A stretch of 64,000 bases of DNA, from NCBI RefSeq assembly GCF_023684385.1, contig NZ_JAGSOJ010000003.1, positions 496,001-560,000 of the forward strand, read 5' to 3'. The translations under genes and the position numbers were made by a program. This stretch comes from Oceanirhabdus seepicola (GTDB taxonomy: Bacteria; Bacillota; Clostridia; Clostridiales; Clostridiaceae). Positions 17,687 through 26,622 of this stretch are shown here, piece by piece (the first letter of the stretch is position 1; each line of letters opens with the position of its first letter). The notes beneath the pieces were generated by a model. The model ran no database searches. It was given only the letters and a program-made list of their open reading frames with translations, and was not told the origin of the DNA.

Positions 17687-18892
17687 ATGGGCATAGTAGT
17701 GCAAAAATATGGTGGAACATCAGTAGGTGATGTAGATAAGATTAGGAGTGTAGCGAAAAGAGTTGCTGAGAAAAAAAGTGAAGGAAATGATATAGTTGTT
17801 GTGGTATCAGCTATGGGGAAAACAACAAATAAACTTGTAGATATGGCCAAATCAATAACAGAAAATCCATGTAAGCGGGAAATGGATATGTTACTGTCTA
17901 CTGGTGAACAGATTACAATATCCTTATTATCAATGGCATTAAAAGAGTGTGGATACGATTCAATCTCTCTTACAGGACTACAGGCAGGAATAGTTACTGA
18001 AGGAATTCACACAAAGAACCGTATTAAACAAGTGGATACAAATAATTTAAAGAAACATCTAGATGATGGGAAGATTGTAGTTGTTGCTGGTTTTCAAGGA
18101 GTTAATGAAAAGGGAGACATAACTACTTTAGGAAGAGGTGGCTCAGATACTACTGCGGTAGCATTAGCTGCAAAACTTAATTGTACATGTGAGATTTATA
18201 CAGATGTAGATGGAGTATACACAGTTGATCCAAGGATATTTCCAGAAGCAAAAAAATTAAAAGCCATAAGTTATGAAGAGATGATGGAGATGGCTAGTAT
18301 GGGTGCGGGAGTTTTAGAAACAAGAGCAGTGGAGATAGCTTTTAAATATAAAGTGCCAATTTATCTTGCTATTAATACAGGCGATAAATTAGGGACATAT
18401 GTGAAGGAGAGGGATAAAGAGATGGAGAAGAAAGCTATAACTGGGTTAACTGTAACAGATGATATATTAATGATTACTATAAATAAAGTAGAGTATACCA
18501 CTAAAAATATTGCTTTAATATTTGATGTTTTAGCAAGAAATAATGTGAATATTGATATGATTAGTCAAACAGCTCCTCATGATAATCTTGTAAATGTATC
18601 CTTTACAGCTTCTAAAGATGATGTTTTTACTATTAAAGATGTTGTAAAAGAACTTGAGAGTGAACTTGAAGGAATTGATGTTGATTTTGAATCAGAAATA
18701 TCAAAAATTTCTGTTGTTGGGATAGGTATGATGAATCAATCAGGTGTAGCAGCTATGGTTTTCAAGGTTTTCTCTGAGAATAATATTGATTTTAAGCAGG
18801 TTACCACATCAGAAATCAGTATTTCTTATACAATTGATTCTAGTGATAAAGAAAAGGCTGTAGAAGTTTTAGCAAAGGCATTAAATTTGTAG
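17687..18892 (+). CDS. lysC: Aspartate kinase
   Basis: Phosphorylates L-aspartate, the entry step to lysine, threonine, methionine and diaminopimelate. 401 residues. The N-terminal kinase domain carries QKYGGTSVG (residues 5-13), STGEQITISLLSMAL, TLGRGGSDTTAVALA and YTDVDGVYTVDPR. Two ACT-type regulatory domains fill the C-terminus (from about 265, with SQTAPHDNLVNVSF and VGIGMMNQSGVAAMVF), so allosteric feedback is expected. GGAGG precedes the ATG. Cotranscribed with lysA under the lysine riboswitch. Confidence 0.96.
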   Translation: MGIVVQKYGGTSVGDVDKIRSVAKRVAEKKSEGNDIVVVVSAMGKTTNKLVDMAKSITENPCKREMDMLLSTGEQITISLLSMALKECGYDSISLTGLQAGIVTEGIHTKNRIKQVDTNNLKKHLDDGKIVVVAGFQGVNEKGDITTLGRGGSDTTAVALAAKLNCTCEIYTDVDGVYTVDPRIFPEAKKLKAISYEEMMEMASMGAGVLETRAVEIAFKYKVPIYLAINTGDKLGTYVKERDKEMEKKAITGLTVTDDILMITINKVEYTTKNIALIFDVLARNNVNIDMISQTAPHDNLVNVSFTASKDDVFTIKDVVKELESELEGIDVDFESEISKISVVGIGMMNQSGVAAMVFKVFSENNIDFKQVTTSEISISYTIDSSDKEKAVEVLAKALNL

Positions 18893-19038
18893 AAATTTCA
18901 GCATTTTCATTGTGTCGTCCGCTAATCATGGAGCCTGATTTACTAAATAAATGGAAAATGGAGAAAGTGAAAAAGCAAAGTGTGTTTCATGTCATCAATG
19001 ACTTAAAGATGGTATGCTGAAATGTGTATTTAACTAAT

Positions 19039-19077
19039 AAACCCTTATTCAGTTAAATAGTGAATAAGGGTTTTATT
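19039..19077. terminator. Terminator after lysC
   Basis: AAACCCTTATTC pairs with GAATAAGGGTTT around a 10-base loop and is followed by a T-rich tail. It lies between lysC and the converging dehydrogenase gene. Confidence 0.85.
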
Positions 19078-19137
19078 TATTATCTTTAAGAATATATACA
19101 TGAGGTTTATAATGCATTTCAGTGTTTATATTGTAAT

Positions 19138-20214
19138 TTATTTAACATATTCATCTAAACCTTTTGCCTTATATTCAGCTTTTGGCATTTTTTCAGTAGT
19201 AATATAACCAGCAGGAGCATTAATAACATCTGAAAGTCTATTTACAATAGTTGCGCATGTAAGTTCAACAGTATTTGGTCGAGTTATAACGACTTGAGTT
19301 TCAGGTTCACCAATAATTGTCCAATCGTTCTTGTCGCACTCTTCAGGTGCATAAACTTTACCTATACACTCATTCTCAAGAATAACCCCTTCTTCTGTTT
19401 CAGTGATAACAACAGCAGACATTCCAGTTGCATAACCAGCAGGAATAGTTAAATTTAGAGTTTCAGAATGCAAATCTTCTTTATAGGTATGAGGGATACA
19501 TTTTTGTGTTTGTCTAGTAACGGTCAAACCTAATTGGGAACAAAGCCAACCATTAACTGTCCACATATATGAAGCCAAAAACGTTCCATTATCAATCATT
19601 GCTTGTCTTTCTTCATCAGATACATTGTCGGCTGATGCGATTTTATTTTGGAATTCATCCAAGTCTAACCCCGCGCCGTGAACTTGCGCTAAAGCGATTC
19701 CATAATCCTCTACATTATAACTAGAAATTCCTTTGATTTTTTTTATTTTATGGGTAGCACCCGCTAATGTTGTAATTAGATTGCCCCAGAAAATATCTTG
19801 ATATCCAGAGCCGCAAAGAGTACAATTGTTTTCTTTGGCTATCTCATCGAGTCTTTTTGTGATTTCATAAGCAGAATTCCATGGGAAAAATGCTTCTTCA
19901 CAAGTACTAATTGCATTAACTCCGTTTTTTGCGCAAATTTCAAAAATACCTTCAATGTCGGTTAAAAGACTCATGGTAGTAACTATACAAATATCTGGTT
20001 TTGTGGTCTGAAATACTTCTTGTACACTTTTTATATCGCTAATAATTACGTCTTTTGATTCGCCACCTAATAATTCTCCAATATCTTTGCCAATTACATT
20101 TGGATTAATATCGAATGCCGCAACTATTTCAGCACCTTTTTCGTACACATATCTCATTGTGTATTCTGACATTTTACCACACCCGTATTGAGCAACTCTT
20201 AGTTTCTTATTCAT
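19138..20214 (-). CDS. DapB-like NAD(P)-dependent dehydrogenase (2,4-diaminopentanoate dehydrogenase-like)
   Basis: 358 residues. An N-terminal Rossmann domain (KLRVAQYGCGKMSEYTMRYV, then AAFDINPNVIG) is followed by the catalytic-domain segments CGSGYQDIFWGNLI, SYNVEDYGIALAQVHG and PAGYATGMSA. This resembles dihydrodipicolinate-reductase-like proteins that include 2,4-diaminopentanoate dehydrogenases of ornithine fermentation. The true substrate is uncertain. It lies 59 bases after the MerR gene on the same strand, with a copy of the MerR operator (20257-20271) in that gap, so it is the likely regulated target. Confidence 0.7.
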   Translation of the reverse strand: MNKKLRVAQYGCGKMSEYTMRYVYEKGAEIVAAFDINPNVIGKDIGELLGGESKDVIISDIKSVQEVFQTTKPDICIVTTMSLLTDIEGIFEICAKNGVNAISTCEEAFFPWNSAYEITKRLDEIAKENNCTLCGSGYQDIFWGNLITTLAGATHKIKKIKGISSYNVEDYGIALAQVHGAGLDLDEFQNKIASADNVSDEERQAMIDNGTFLASYMWTVNGWLCSQLGLTVTRQTQKCIPHTYKEDLHSETLNLTIPAGYATGMSAVVITETEEGVILENECIGKVYAPEECDKNDWTIIGEPETQVVITRPNTVELTCATIVNRLSDVINAPAGYITTEKMPKAEYKAKGLDEYVK

Positions 20215-20256
20215 GACTATAGACCCCCTAATTTATATATAATTATACTTTAAGGG

Positions 20257-20271
20257 CTATACCTTGTATAA
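20257..20271 (-). promoter_or_regulatory. MerR-type operator before the dehydrogenase gene
   Basis: CTATACCTTGTATAA differs at two positions from the palindrome upstream of the MerR gene. On the minus strand TTATAC (-35-like) and TATAAT (-10) flank it with an 18-base spacer, the long spacing typical of MerR-activated promoters. It overlaps the intergenic gap and runs close to the MerR stop codon. Confidence 0.65.
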
Positions 20272-20273
20272 AG

Positions 20274-21119
20274 TCAATCATTTTTTAAATCAAATTTTAT
20301 AGGTATTTGCAGCTTAAAAAACATATTTCTTTCGCCATTTTCTAGAACAGGTAAATCAGCTATAACTTCACATAAATAATCACCATTTATTATATAACCA
20401 TGCTCTCTAGCATATTTTAGAAGTTTTTCAGCATATTCAAGTTCTTTGTAAAAGTTATCGCAATATATGCACAAATAAGTATTTGCCGGAATTGTTTGAA
20501 CCATATCTCCTTCGGTAAAGTCATCATCAAGCAAAACAAACACTTCAGTTGAAATAAATTGATTATTTTCTAACAACGATTGTCTCAATATTGTTCCTAC
20601 ATTACAAAAATATATGGTAGGTAAATCGTTCAAAATAAAATGATTTCTGAGCTCTCTCAATATATATTCATATGTGTCTAAACCCTTATAATAAAAATTT
20701 TTCTTGCAATCATAGCAATAGATTATACGTTTAGGTATATACTCCATTACAACTACACCAGTCTTGGGGGATGAGCGATATCTAGCATAATTCTCTAAAG
20801 TCTTTTTTAACGCGTTTTTTCTGTAGTTCAATTCTATTATTTGCTTATCAATCTGTTCACTTTGTTGCATTAATATTTCTTCTATGGTTGTTACGCTTTT
20901 TTTATCTAGTGATAACTTTATTTCTTTGAGCTGCATTCCTAAAGATTTCATGTATTGAATAATATCTATTCTAGCAGATTGTTTTATGTCATAAAATCTG
21001 TAACCACTGTTTTTATCCACATACATTGGTTTTAATAAATCAATTCGGTCATACATACGTAATGTTTGTTTTGACACTCCGTTTAATTTAGACATTTGAC
21101 CTATTGATAATTTATTCAT
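20274..21119 (-). CDS. MerR family transcriptional regulator with GyrI-like effector domain
   Basis: 281 residues. The N-terminal winged HTH (LSIGQMSKLNGVSKQTLRMY, YRFYDIKQSARIDIIQYMKS) is MerR-type. A coiled coil around residues 75-110 is followed by a BltR/BmrR-like GyrI effector domain that would bind a small molecule. Met at 21119 is the start because a run of eight G residues plus AGAAT precedes it; the longer frame has no ribosome site. It probably controls itself and the downstream dehydrogenase through the two similar operators. Confidence 0.85.
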   Translation of the reverse strand: MNKLSIGQMSKLNGVSKQTLRMYDRIDLLKPMYVDKNSGYRFYDIKQSARIDIIQYMKSLGMQLKEIKLSLDKKSVTTIEEILMQQSEQIDKQIIELNYRKNALKKTLENYARYRSSPKTGVVVMEYIPKRIIYCYDCKKNFYYKGLDTYEYILRELRNHFILNDLPTIYFCNVGTILRQSLLENNQFISTEVFVLLDDDFTEGDMVQTIPANTYLCIYCDNFYKELEYAEKLLKYAREHGYIINGDYLCEVIADLPVLENGERNMFFKLQIPIKFDLKND

Positions 21120-21157
21120 ATTCTCCCCCCCAATCTCTTGCTGTAGTGAAAGAAACA

Positions 21158-21172
21158 TTATACCTAGTATAA
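21158..21172 (-). promoter_or_regulatory. MerR-type operator before the MerR gene
   Basis: TTATACCTAGTATAA has perfect 6-base arms (TTATAC/GTATAA) around a 3-base centre. It lies about 40 bases upstream of the MerR start, where autoregulation is expected. Confidence 0.65.
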
Positions 21173-21397
21173 CGTTTAATATGTAACATTATATATCATA
21201 AAAATTTACAATACAATAAATAATTACCAAAATAAATAAAATTGTTGAACTTTAATAATTTCATCTCTTTTATACTTCGGAATATTTTACATAATAAAGG
21301 AATTTACTGTATAATAAAGTAATAAAAAAGGAAAATATCAAATAAGAATTGATATTTTATGTACAAGTTGAAGATATTATATAGGGGGGGAAATTAC

Positions 21398-22264
21398 ATG
21401 AATAAACGAGATCAAGCACTAGCGTTATTTAAGAAAGGTTTTAATTGTAGCCAATCTGTTTTAAGTGTATTTTCTGAGGAATTAGGTTTAGATAAAAGAA
21501 CAGCATTAAAAATATCAACTGGATTTGGTGGTGGATTACGTAGTGGAGAAGTTTGTGGTGCTGTATCTGGAGCAATAATGTCAATTGGTTTAAAAGAAGG
21601 TCACCATATTGAAAGTGATATAGAAAGTAAAGAGAGAGCATATTCATTAACTAATGAATTTATTGACAGATTTAAAGAAAAAAATAACACAATAATTTGT
21701 AAAGAATTATTAGGATATGATTTATCAAATAAGAATGATATTGAACATATCAAAGACAAAGGCTTATTTGATACTATATGTCCTAAAGTAATAATGGATG
21801 CAGTTGAAATTTTAGATGATATCCTTGAAGTGGATAAAAAAGAATTTGGAGAAAAAGTACCTGGTGTACAATATAAGGAAAGAATAGCAGCATACGCATT
21901 AATATTAGATAAGTGGAATAATATTGCAGTTATTAACACTAGTAGGGGGAACTTTTTGCCAGGCGGAGGGTTAGAAAAAGAGGAAACTCTACAGGAATGT
22001 TTACATAGAGAACTTTTAGAGGAAACAGGATATAAAATTGAAATTGATAAATTTTTTGATAAAGCAGTACTTTATCAATATTCGCCAAAGTTAAACTGTT
22101 GTTTAAAAGGAATTGGATATTTTTACACAGCAAACTTATTAGAAAAGACATGTGAATCTATAGAAGAAGATCATAATTTAGTATGGATGGATATAGAAGA
22201 AGCAAGTAAAACAATGCTTTTGGAGCATCAAGCATGGGCAATTGAACAAATTAATAATATGTGA
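21398..22264 (+). CDS. C_GCAxxG_C_C family protein fused to a Nudix hydrolase
   Basis: Two domains lie in one 288-residue frame. Residues of about 1-135 are a C_GCAxxG_C_C (redox-type) domain: FNCSQSVL, then GFGGGLRSGEVCGAVSGA, IICKELLGYDL and CPKVIMDAVEIL give its four spaced cysteine motifs. Residues of about 150-285 are a Nudix domain with an intact box, GGGLEKEETLQECLHREL plus LEETGY. The role of the first family is not established; Nudix domains hydrolyse nucleoside diphosphate derivatives. ATG 21398 is used because a run of seven G residues lies eight bases upstream. The stop is 34 bases before the APH-like gene, so they probably share a transcript. Confidence 0.85.
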   Translation: MNKRDQALALFKKGFNCSQSVLSVFSEELGLDKRTALKISTGFGGGLRSGEVCGAVSGAIMSIGLKEGHHIESDIESKERAYSLTNEFIDRFKEKNNTIICKELLGYDLSNKNDIEHIKDKGLFDTICPKVIMDAVEILDDILEVDKKEFGEKVPGVQYKERIAAYALILDKWNNIAVINTSRGNFLPGGGLEKEETLQECLHRELLEETGYKIEIDKFFDKAVLYQYSPKLNCCLKGIGYFYTANLLEKTCESIEEDHNLVWMDIEEASKTMLLEHQAWAIEQINNM

Positions 22265-22298
22265 ATCAGTAGGGGCGTATATTAACTTGGAGGAAACT

Positions 22299-23210
22299 AT
22301 GGGAAAATATGATTTATTAGAAGATATAGCTAATTATGAAAACTGGATAAAAATTGTTCAAATTGATAAAGGATGGTCTCATGATAAGAAGTTTTATATT
22401 GAGGATAAGTTAGAAAATAAATTTTTACTTAGGCTATGTGATGCAAATCTATATGAAAAGAAAAAAGAAGATTTTCATATTTTAAGTAAACTTTATGATT
22501 CTGGTATTCCCATGGGAATGCCAATAGATTTTGGTTATTGTGGAAATGGTGAGTGTTCCTATTTGTTGTTTAGTTGGGTAGATGGGGACGATGCAATTGA
22601 AAGTATTTGTGAACTATCAAATGAAAAACAATACATATTAGGATATGAATCTGGAGTGATATTAAAAAAAATCCATTCAATAAAAGCACCAAGTCACATT
22701 GAAGATTGGGAAAGTAGATTTAATAAAAAAATTGATATAGGTTTAAAGAATTACAAAGAATGTGGAATTACAATAGAAAATGAAGAAAAGGTAATGAAAT
22801 TCATTGCTGAAAGCAGAGCGTTTCTAAAAAATCGTCCATCTACATTCCAACATGGAGATTATCATTTAGGAAACTTTATTATTAATGATAAAAAAGAGTT
22901 AAAGATAATTGATTTTAATAGATGTGATTACGGAGATCCTTGGGAAGAGTTTAATAGATTAGTTTTTACATATACAGTGAGTGAACCTTTCGCAGTTGGA
23001 AGTATACATGGTTATTTTGAGAATAATGTTCCAGATGAATTCTTTAAATTACTTGCCTTATATTGTGCTAGAGATGTATTAGCAAGCATACCGTGGAGTA
23101 TTCCTTATGGTGAAGAAGATATTAAGGTGGCCATAGAAAACGGTAAAAAAACTATAGAAAGTTATGATGGTTTTGAAAAAGTGATACCTTCTTGGTATAG
23201 GGCACCTTAA
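22299..23210 (+). CDS. APH-like phosphotransferase
   Basis: 303 residues of the aminoglycoside/choline-kinase-like fold. QHGDYHLGNFII provides the catalytic Asp and metal Asn of the Brenner motif, and IIDFNRCDYGDPWEEF the metal-binding Asp. YLLFSWVDGDD is the hinge. The substrate cannot be told; family members phosphorylate antibiotics, sugars or choline. Start ATG 22299 has TTGGAGGAA six bases upstream; an ATG at 22242 lies inside the preceding Nudix domain and lacks a ribosome site. Confidence 0.85.
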   Translation: MGKYDLLEDIANYENWIKIVQIDKGWSHDKKFYIEDKLENKFLLRLCDANLYEKKKEDFHILSKLYDSGIPMGMPIDFGYCGNGECSYLLFSWVDGDDAIESICELSNEKQYILGYESGVILKKIHSIKAPSHIEDWESRFNKKIDIGLKNYKECGITIENEEKVMKFIAESRAFLKNRPSTFQHGDYHLGNFIINDKKELKIIDFNRCDYGDPWEEFNRLVFTYTVSEPFAVGSIHGYFENNVPDEFFKLLALYCARDVLASIPWSIPYGEEDIKVAIENGKKTIESYDGFEKVIPSWYRAP

Positions 23211-23240
23211 TACAAAATATAGTAAATAGTCATTATATAG

Positions 23241-23363
23241 TTATTAAACTACTTTTGGAAGATTAACAAGAAGATAAATGAAATAGAACAGCTGATACAG
23301 AATGAATTATCAAATGCTCATGAAGAAATTAAAGCTGCACAGATTTCTAAAATAGCAAATTAA
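23241..23363 (+). pseudogene. Gene remnant (3' fragment)
   Basis: A start-less open frame reads WKINKKINEIEQLIQNELSN and ends AAQISKIAN before a stop. It is helical and coding-like in composition, with no ribosome site. It seems to be the last part of an otherwise lost gene. No family can be named. Confidence 0.35.
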
Positions 23364-23455
23364 AAAGTAAATTAATTAAGATTCTTTATAAGTAAATATC
23401 ATATTAAGTACATCATCATTATATTTTATTAATCTAGTTTAGGGGGAAAAGCTTT

Positions 23456-23707
23456 ATGCCAAAAGTAAAATTAACAATTTTAGAAAGTAAATGTCGAGGT
23501 AATTACCACAAAACAGGAGACAGCTACATTGTTGAGGATGTATGTCCTTCTATATGTCATGAATTATGGCAAAGTATATACCCTAGTATATATACGTTAT
23601 TGAATAATGGGGATTTAGATTATGGAAACATAAGAGCTAAGAAATTTCAAATGAGGTGTCCAGATAATGGTAGGGTTTTAATTCAGGGTGAAGTGGTTGA
23701 TGAATAA
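23456..23707 (+). CDS. TIGR04076 family protein
   Basis: 83 residues. The cysteine and proline pattern VCPSICHELWQSIYP, then LLNNGDLDYG and MRCPDNGRVLIQGEV fits the TIGR04076 family of small cysteine-containing proteins, often found beside redox or aldo-keto enzymes. The function is unknown; the cysteines could bind a metal or do redox work. A G-rich ribosome site (AGGGGG) precedes the ATG by about ten bases. Confidence 0.7.
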   Translation: MPKVKLTILESKCRGNYHKTGDSYIVEDVCPSICHELWQSIYPSIYTLLNNGDLDYGNIRAKKFQMRCPDNGRVLIQGEVVDE

Positions 23708-24010
23708 TTTATAAAATGTATATTTGCCCTCATGCTATAGATGGTAATTGGGAGTGTCATAAACCAGAACCAGGAATGCTTTTAAAACCAGCTGAAGAGA
23801 AAATCAATTAAATCTCAAAAATTGCGTAGTAATCGGAGATTTGGAGCAGATTTGGTTGCTGCAGATAAAGTTAGAGCTAAAAAAATATTAGTGAAAACGG
23901 GATGGGGACAAGGAACCATTGGTGAGTTTAGATATTTGTGGAAAGATGTTAATGCAGGCTATATAGCTGAAAACTTGTTAGAGGCAGTAAATTGGATTAT
24001 AAAAAAATAA
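23704..24010 (+). pseudogene. Broken HAD-IIIA phosphatase gene (HisB/GmhB-like)
   Basis: The 5' half encodes MYICPHAIDGNWECHKPEPG and MLLKPAEEKIN before a TAA. This matches the zinc-loop region of D-glycero-D-manno-heptose-bisphosphate phosphatase-like HAD proteins. After it the sequence CVVIGD is followed by a frame change to ADLVAADKVRAKKILVKTG, the last HAD motif, ending at 24010. The N-terminal DxDGT part is missing. It has a 5' truncation, a stop and a frameshift, so it is inactive. Confidence 0.75.
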
Positions 24011-24034
24011 AGAAATAAGATAGAGGGGATAATT

Positions 24035-24640
24035 ATGGTACAAGTTATTAAAGCACAAAAAAAGGATTCAGAGTAAATAGAAAATTGTGTATATGGGGAA
24101 CGCATAACATTGGGATTTGCTCAACTAGAAGATAAAAAGTTGATATATGATATGCTAGTCTCGCCTGAGGTGAAAAATGTCATGTTTGATGAGGTACATC
24201 CAGCTCCTTCATGGGAAGAGTTTGCTGAAGAACCAGATAGCCTTTTTTCAGGTGAACCACATGATGAAGGTAACTATCTACTTATAAAAGTAAATGGAGA
24301 AGTTATTGGAGCCATTAGTTATGCATTTAATAATGGAAAGTTAAACTCAGCTGAATTAGATATATGGATTTCTTCAACTAAAAATATAGGCAAAGGGTAT
24401 GGTACAGAGGCAATAAAATCTGTAATAGAATTTGTTAATTCACATTATAACATTAAGATATTTATTATTAGACCATGGGTGAAAAATTCTAATGCCATTA
24501 AAGCATATAAAAAGGTTGGATTTAAAGAAATTGAAGAATTTAATGCTTCAGATTATTATTCAGATGAAGAAGTTGCATTATATGGAGAAGGTGATTATGG
24601 TTCTGATGAAACTATAAATTTAATTTATAAAATAGAGTGA
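24035..24640 (+). pseudogene. GNAT acetyltransferase with early in-frame TAA
   Basis: From ATG 24035 (ribosome site TAGAGGGG) the frame reads MVQVIKAQKKDSE, TAA (24074), then continues with IENCVYGERITLGFAQLEDK through to 24640. The rest is a good AacA4-like GNAT: LDIWISSTKNIGKGYGTEAI is the acetyl-CoA loop and NSNAIKAYKKVGF the usual C-terminal motif. Translation might restart at TTG 24110, which has GGGGAA upstream, giving 176 residues, so residual function is possible. Confidence 0.7.
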
Positions 24641-24755
24641 ATTGATTTTATTAGCTAATGAAATGGAGAGTGAAATGGTTAAAAAACGTCTTGAATTTCT
24701 TTGGTTCAAAATAGAAAAATAATGTGTTATTTTATGAGAAAGGGGACGAGTTGAT

Positions 24756-25451
24756 ATGTCCAAAACAGTATTATTAACAATAACATGTTTGCTTATTATT
24801 TGTGTTATTGTAATCATTAATAAAAAACGAAGTAGAACTAAAAATTTTAATAGAAAACAAGTGTTAATTATTATTGGTGTTTTAATTATTATAAGTATGA
24901 TTTCAGTTTTTATCTCAGGGTATAGGATTAGCCCCTTAGCTGCATCAAGAGCAAATGGTTTTATCAAGGAAGATTTTGAATTGATAAATGATTTAGATTT
25001 AGATTGGGCATATATCCATTTTTATCATGATAAAGAGAATGATAAGTATTATACAGCTATCTCTGAAAAGAAATTATTTATGTATGTAAGTCGTTGCTCC
25101 GTATGGCATTATAGTAATAATGAAGATCCTATAAGAACTATTGGAAGTATGAATTATAATAATGGAAAAGGGAAGTTTGCTAAGTTATTGATGGTTGATA
25201 CAGATGATAAGAATATTGAGTCAATAATAATTAGAGATGAACATGAAAGTATAGAAACTAAAATTAATGTGGATAGTCCACAAATAATAATATTTGATAA
25301 GTTTCTAAATTTAAATGATTGTGATGTTGTGGCGTTAGATGAAAATAATCAAGAGATTTTTTATTATGGGTATCCTAGAGGTACTAATATTTTAAGAGAT
25401 GAAGATTATAAGTGGCATTATGTTGAAGACGTTGTTGAGGGACAAAATTAA
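24756..25451 (+). CDS. Membrane-anchored protein of unknown function
   Basis: 231 residues with two N-terminal membrane helices (about 2-22 and 34-54) separated by a basic loop, then a soluble domain that is probably extracytoplasmic. No motif is recognised. The end of the soluble part (DCDVVALDENNQEIFYYGYP) resembles a small Ig-like beta domain. GGGGACGAG lies before the ATG. It is first in a run of unknown exported or membrane proteins (24756-27312) with short gaps. Confidence 0.6.
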   Translation: MSKTVLLTITCLLIICVIVIINKKRSRTKNFNRKQVLIIIGVLIIISMISVFISGYRISPLAASRANGFIKEDFELINDLDLDWAYIHFYHDKENDKYYTAISEKKLFMYVSRCSVWHYSNNEDPIRTIGSMNYNNGKGKFAKLLMVDTDDKNIESIIIRDEHESIETKINVDSPQIIIFDKFLNLNDCDVVALDENNQEIFYYGYPRGTNILRDEDYKWHYVEDVVEGQN

Positions 25452-25474
25452 GAATATGAATAGGAGTGAGTTAG

Positions 25475-25945
25475 ATAAAAAATATTAGAAAAGTAATTAT
25501 TATTCTATGTATATTATCAATGATACCAGGAATACCTCTCTTATATACTGGAGGGAAGTATTATAGAAGTGACCTTAAAGAAGCAGTTAAATTAGGCAAG
25601 GCTAGTGTTATTGAAATAAACCAAAAGGGAAATATTGATGGAAATATTTTTATCATTAGGAGGATAATTAATGATGAAAATTATTGTTATATAAGATACT
25701 CTATTAAAACAAGATCAAGGACTTGGAATTTTCCAGTTGACGTGTTCAAAATATACGATGATAAAGGAAATGAATACAGGAGTAGACATGGTTTAATGAG
25801 AGGAACTTTGTGGTCTAATGAAGGAATTATGAGAATTCCCAAATTGAATGATAATGATGAAACATTGAGATTTAATTTTGAATTATATGATCGCAAAGAA
25901 AATATTAAAGTGAATTTAAAAAGAGGTCAAGTAAATGAGTTATAA
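25475..25945 (+). CDS. Exported protein of unknown function, candidate AUA start
   Basis: The frame after a stop reads ATA AAA AAT ATT AGA and would give KNIRKVIIILCILSMIPGIP, a typical signal peptide or anchor. The AGGAG site at 25462-25466 is exactly eight bases before the ATA. The first ATG in the frame (25520) would remove the signal and has no ribosome site. Either a rare AUA start is used or a start codon was recently lost. The mature part (about 125 residues) is beta-rich and of unknown role. It overlaps the next gene by 11 bases. Confidence 0.5.
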   Translation: MKNIRKVIIILCILSMIPGIPLLYTGGKYYRSDLKEAVKLGKASVIEINQKGNIDGNIFIIRRIINDENYCYIRYSIKTRSRTWNFPVDVFKIYDDKGNEYRSRHGLMRGTLWSNEGIMRIPKLNDNDETLRFNFELYDRKENIKVNLKRGQVNEL

Positions 25946-26504
25946 ATATAAAGAAGGAATAAAATGGATTTCGACGTTGGTATTGGTTTTCTTATGTATA
26001 AAGTATTCTCCATTCTCTTGGTTGCATCTCACTCCTGAGGGGTCCTTTAGAGATTCAGAAAAAGGGAGGCTTTATGGGCCATCGGAAATAGTCGAAGTAA
26101 TAGATTATGGTGATATTAAGATTTTCTTCGCAAAATATAAAAATTGGGTTTCAGCAGATGCTATTCGAAGAAAAATGTTTTTTTGGAGTCCTAGAAGTGG
26201 TGGAATAGCTAATTTGACAGATGAGAATGAGATGGTATCTTTTAGTTATTTTTATTCATATAATGCTAAGGCTACAAAAGAGATTATTTGTGTATATGGT
26301 GTAATTCATGATAAGGAAATTGATAAGCTTTATTTAGAAGTAAGGAATGAACAAGATGAAATTATAGAAATAATGTTACCTAGAGATGAAAATAATATGT
26401 TTATTTATCATTATGATTTCAAAAAGCATGGATATATAATTGAGTTTTTAAAAGGGTATGATGAAGGTGGAAATTTGATTTTTGAAGAAAAGTTGTATCA
26501 TTAG
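25935..26504 (+). CDS. Membrane-anchored protein of unknown function
   Basis: 189 residues with one N-terminal membrane segment (about 9-24) and a soluble region. The C-terminal part (KLYLEVRNEQDEIIEIMLP, then GYDEGGNLIFEEKLYH) resembles the end of the protein at 24756. AGAGGT precedes the ATG, and the start lies inside the preceding gene, so the two are translationally linked. No catalytic motif is seen. Confidence 0.6.
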   Translation: MSYKYKEGIKWISTLVLVFLCIKYSPFSWLHLTPEGSFRDSEKGRLYGPSEIVEVIDYGDIKIFFAKYKNWVSADAIRRKMFFWSPRSGGIANLTDENEMVSFSYFYSYNAKATKEIICVYGVIHDKEIDKLYLEVRNEQDEIIEIMLPRDENNMFIYHYDFKKHGYIIEFLKGYDEGGNLIFEEKLYH

Positions 26505-26622
26505 ATTTTCGGTAGTATAAGAGAAATTGTCTAAATATGTACCTCTTTTTTTGATGATGAAAACATATAAAGTATAGAGTACCTTTATTTGAATCTCAAG
26601 AAATAATTAATAAGGAGGTTAT

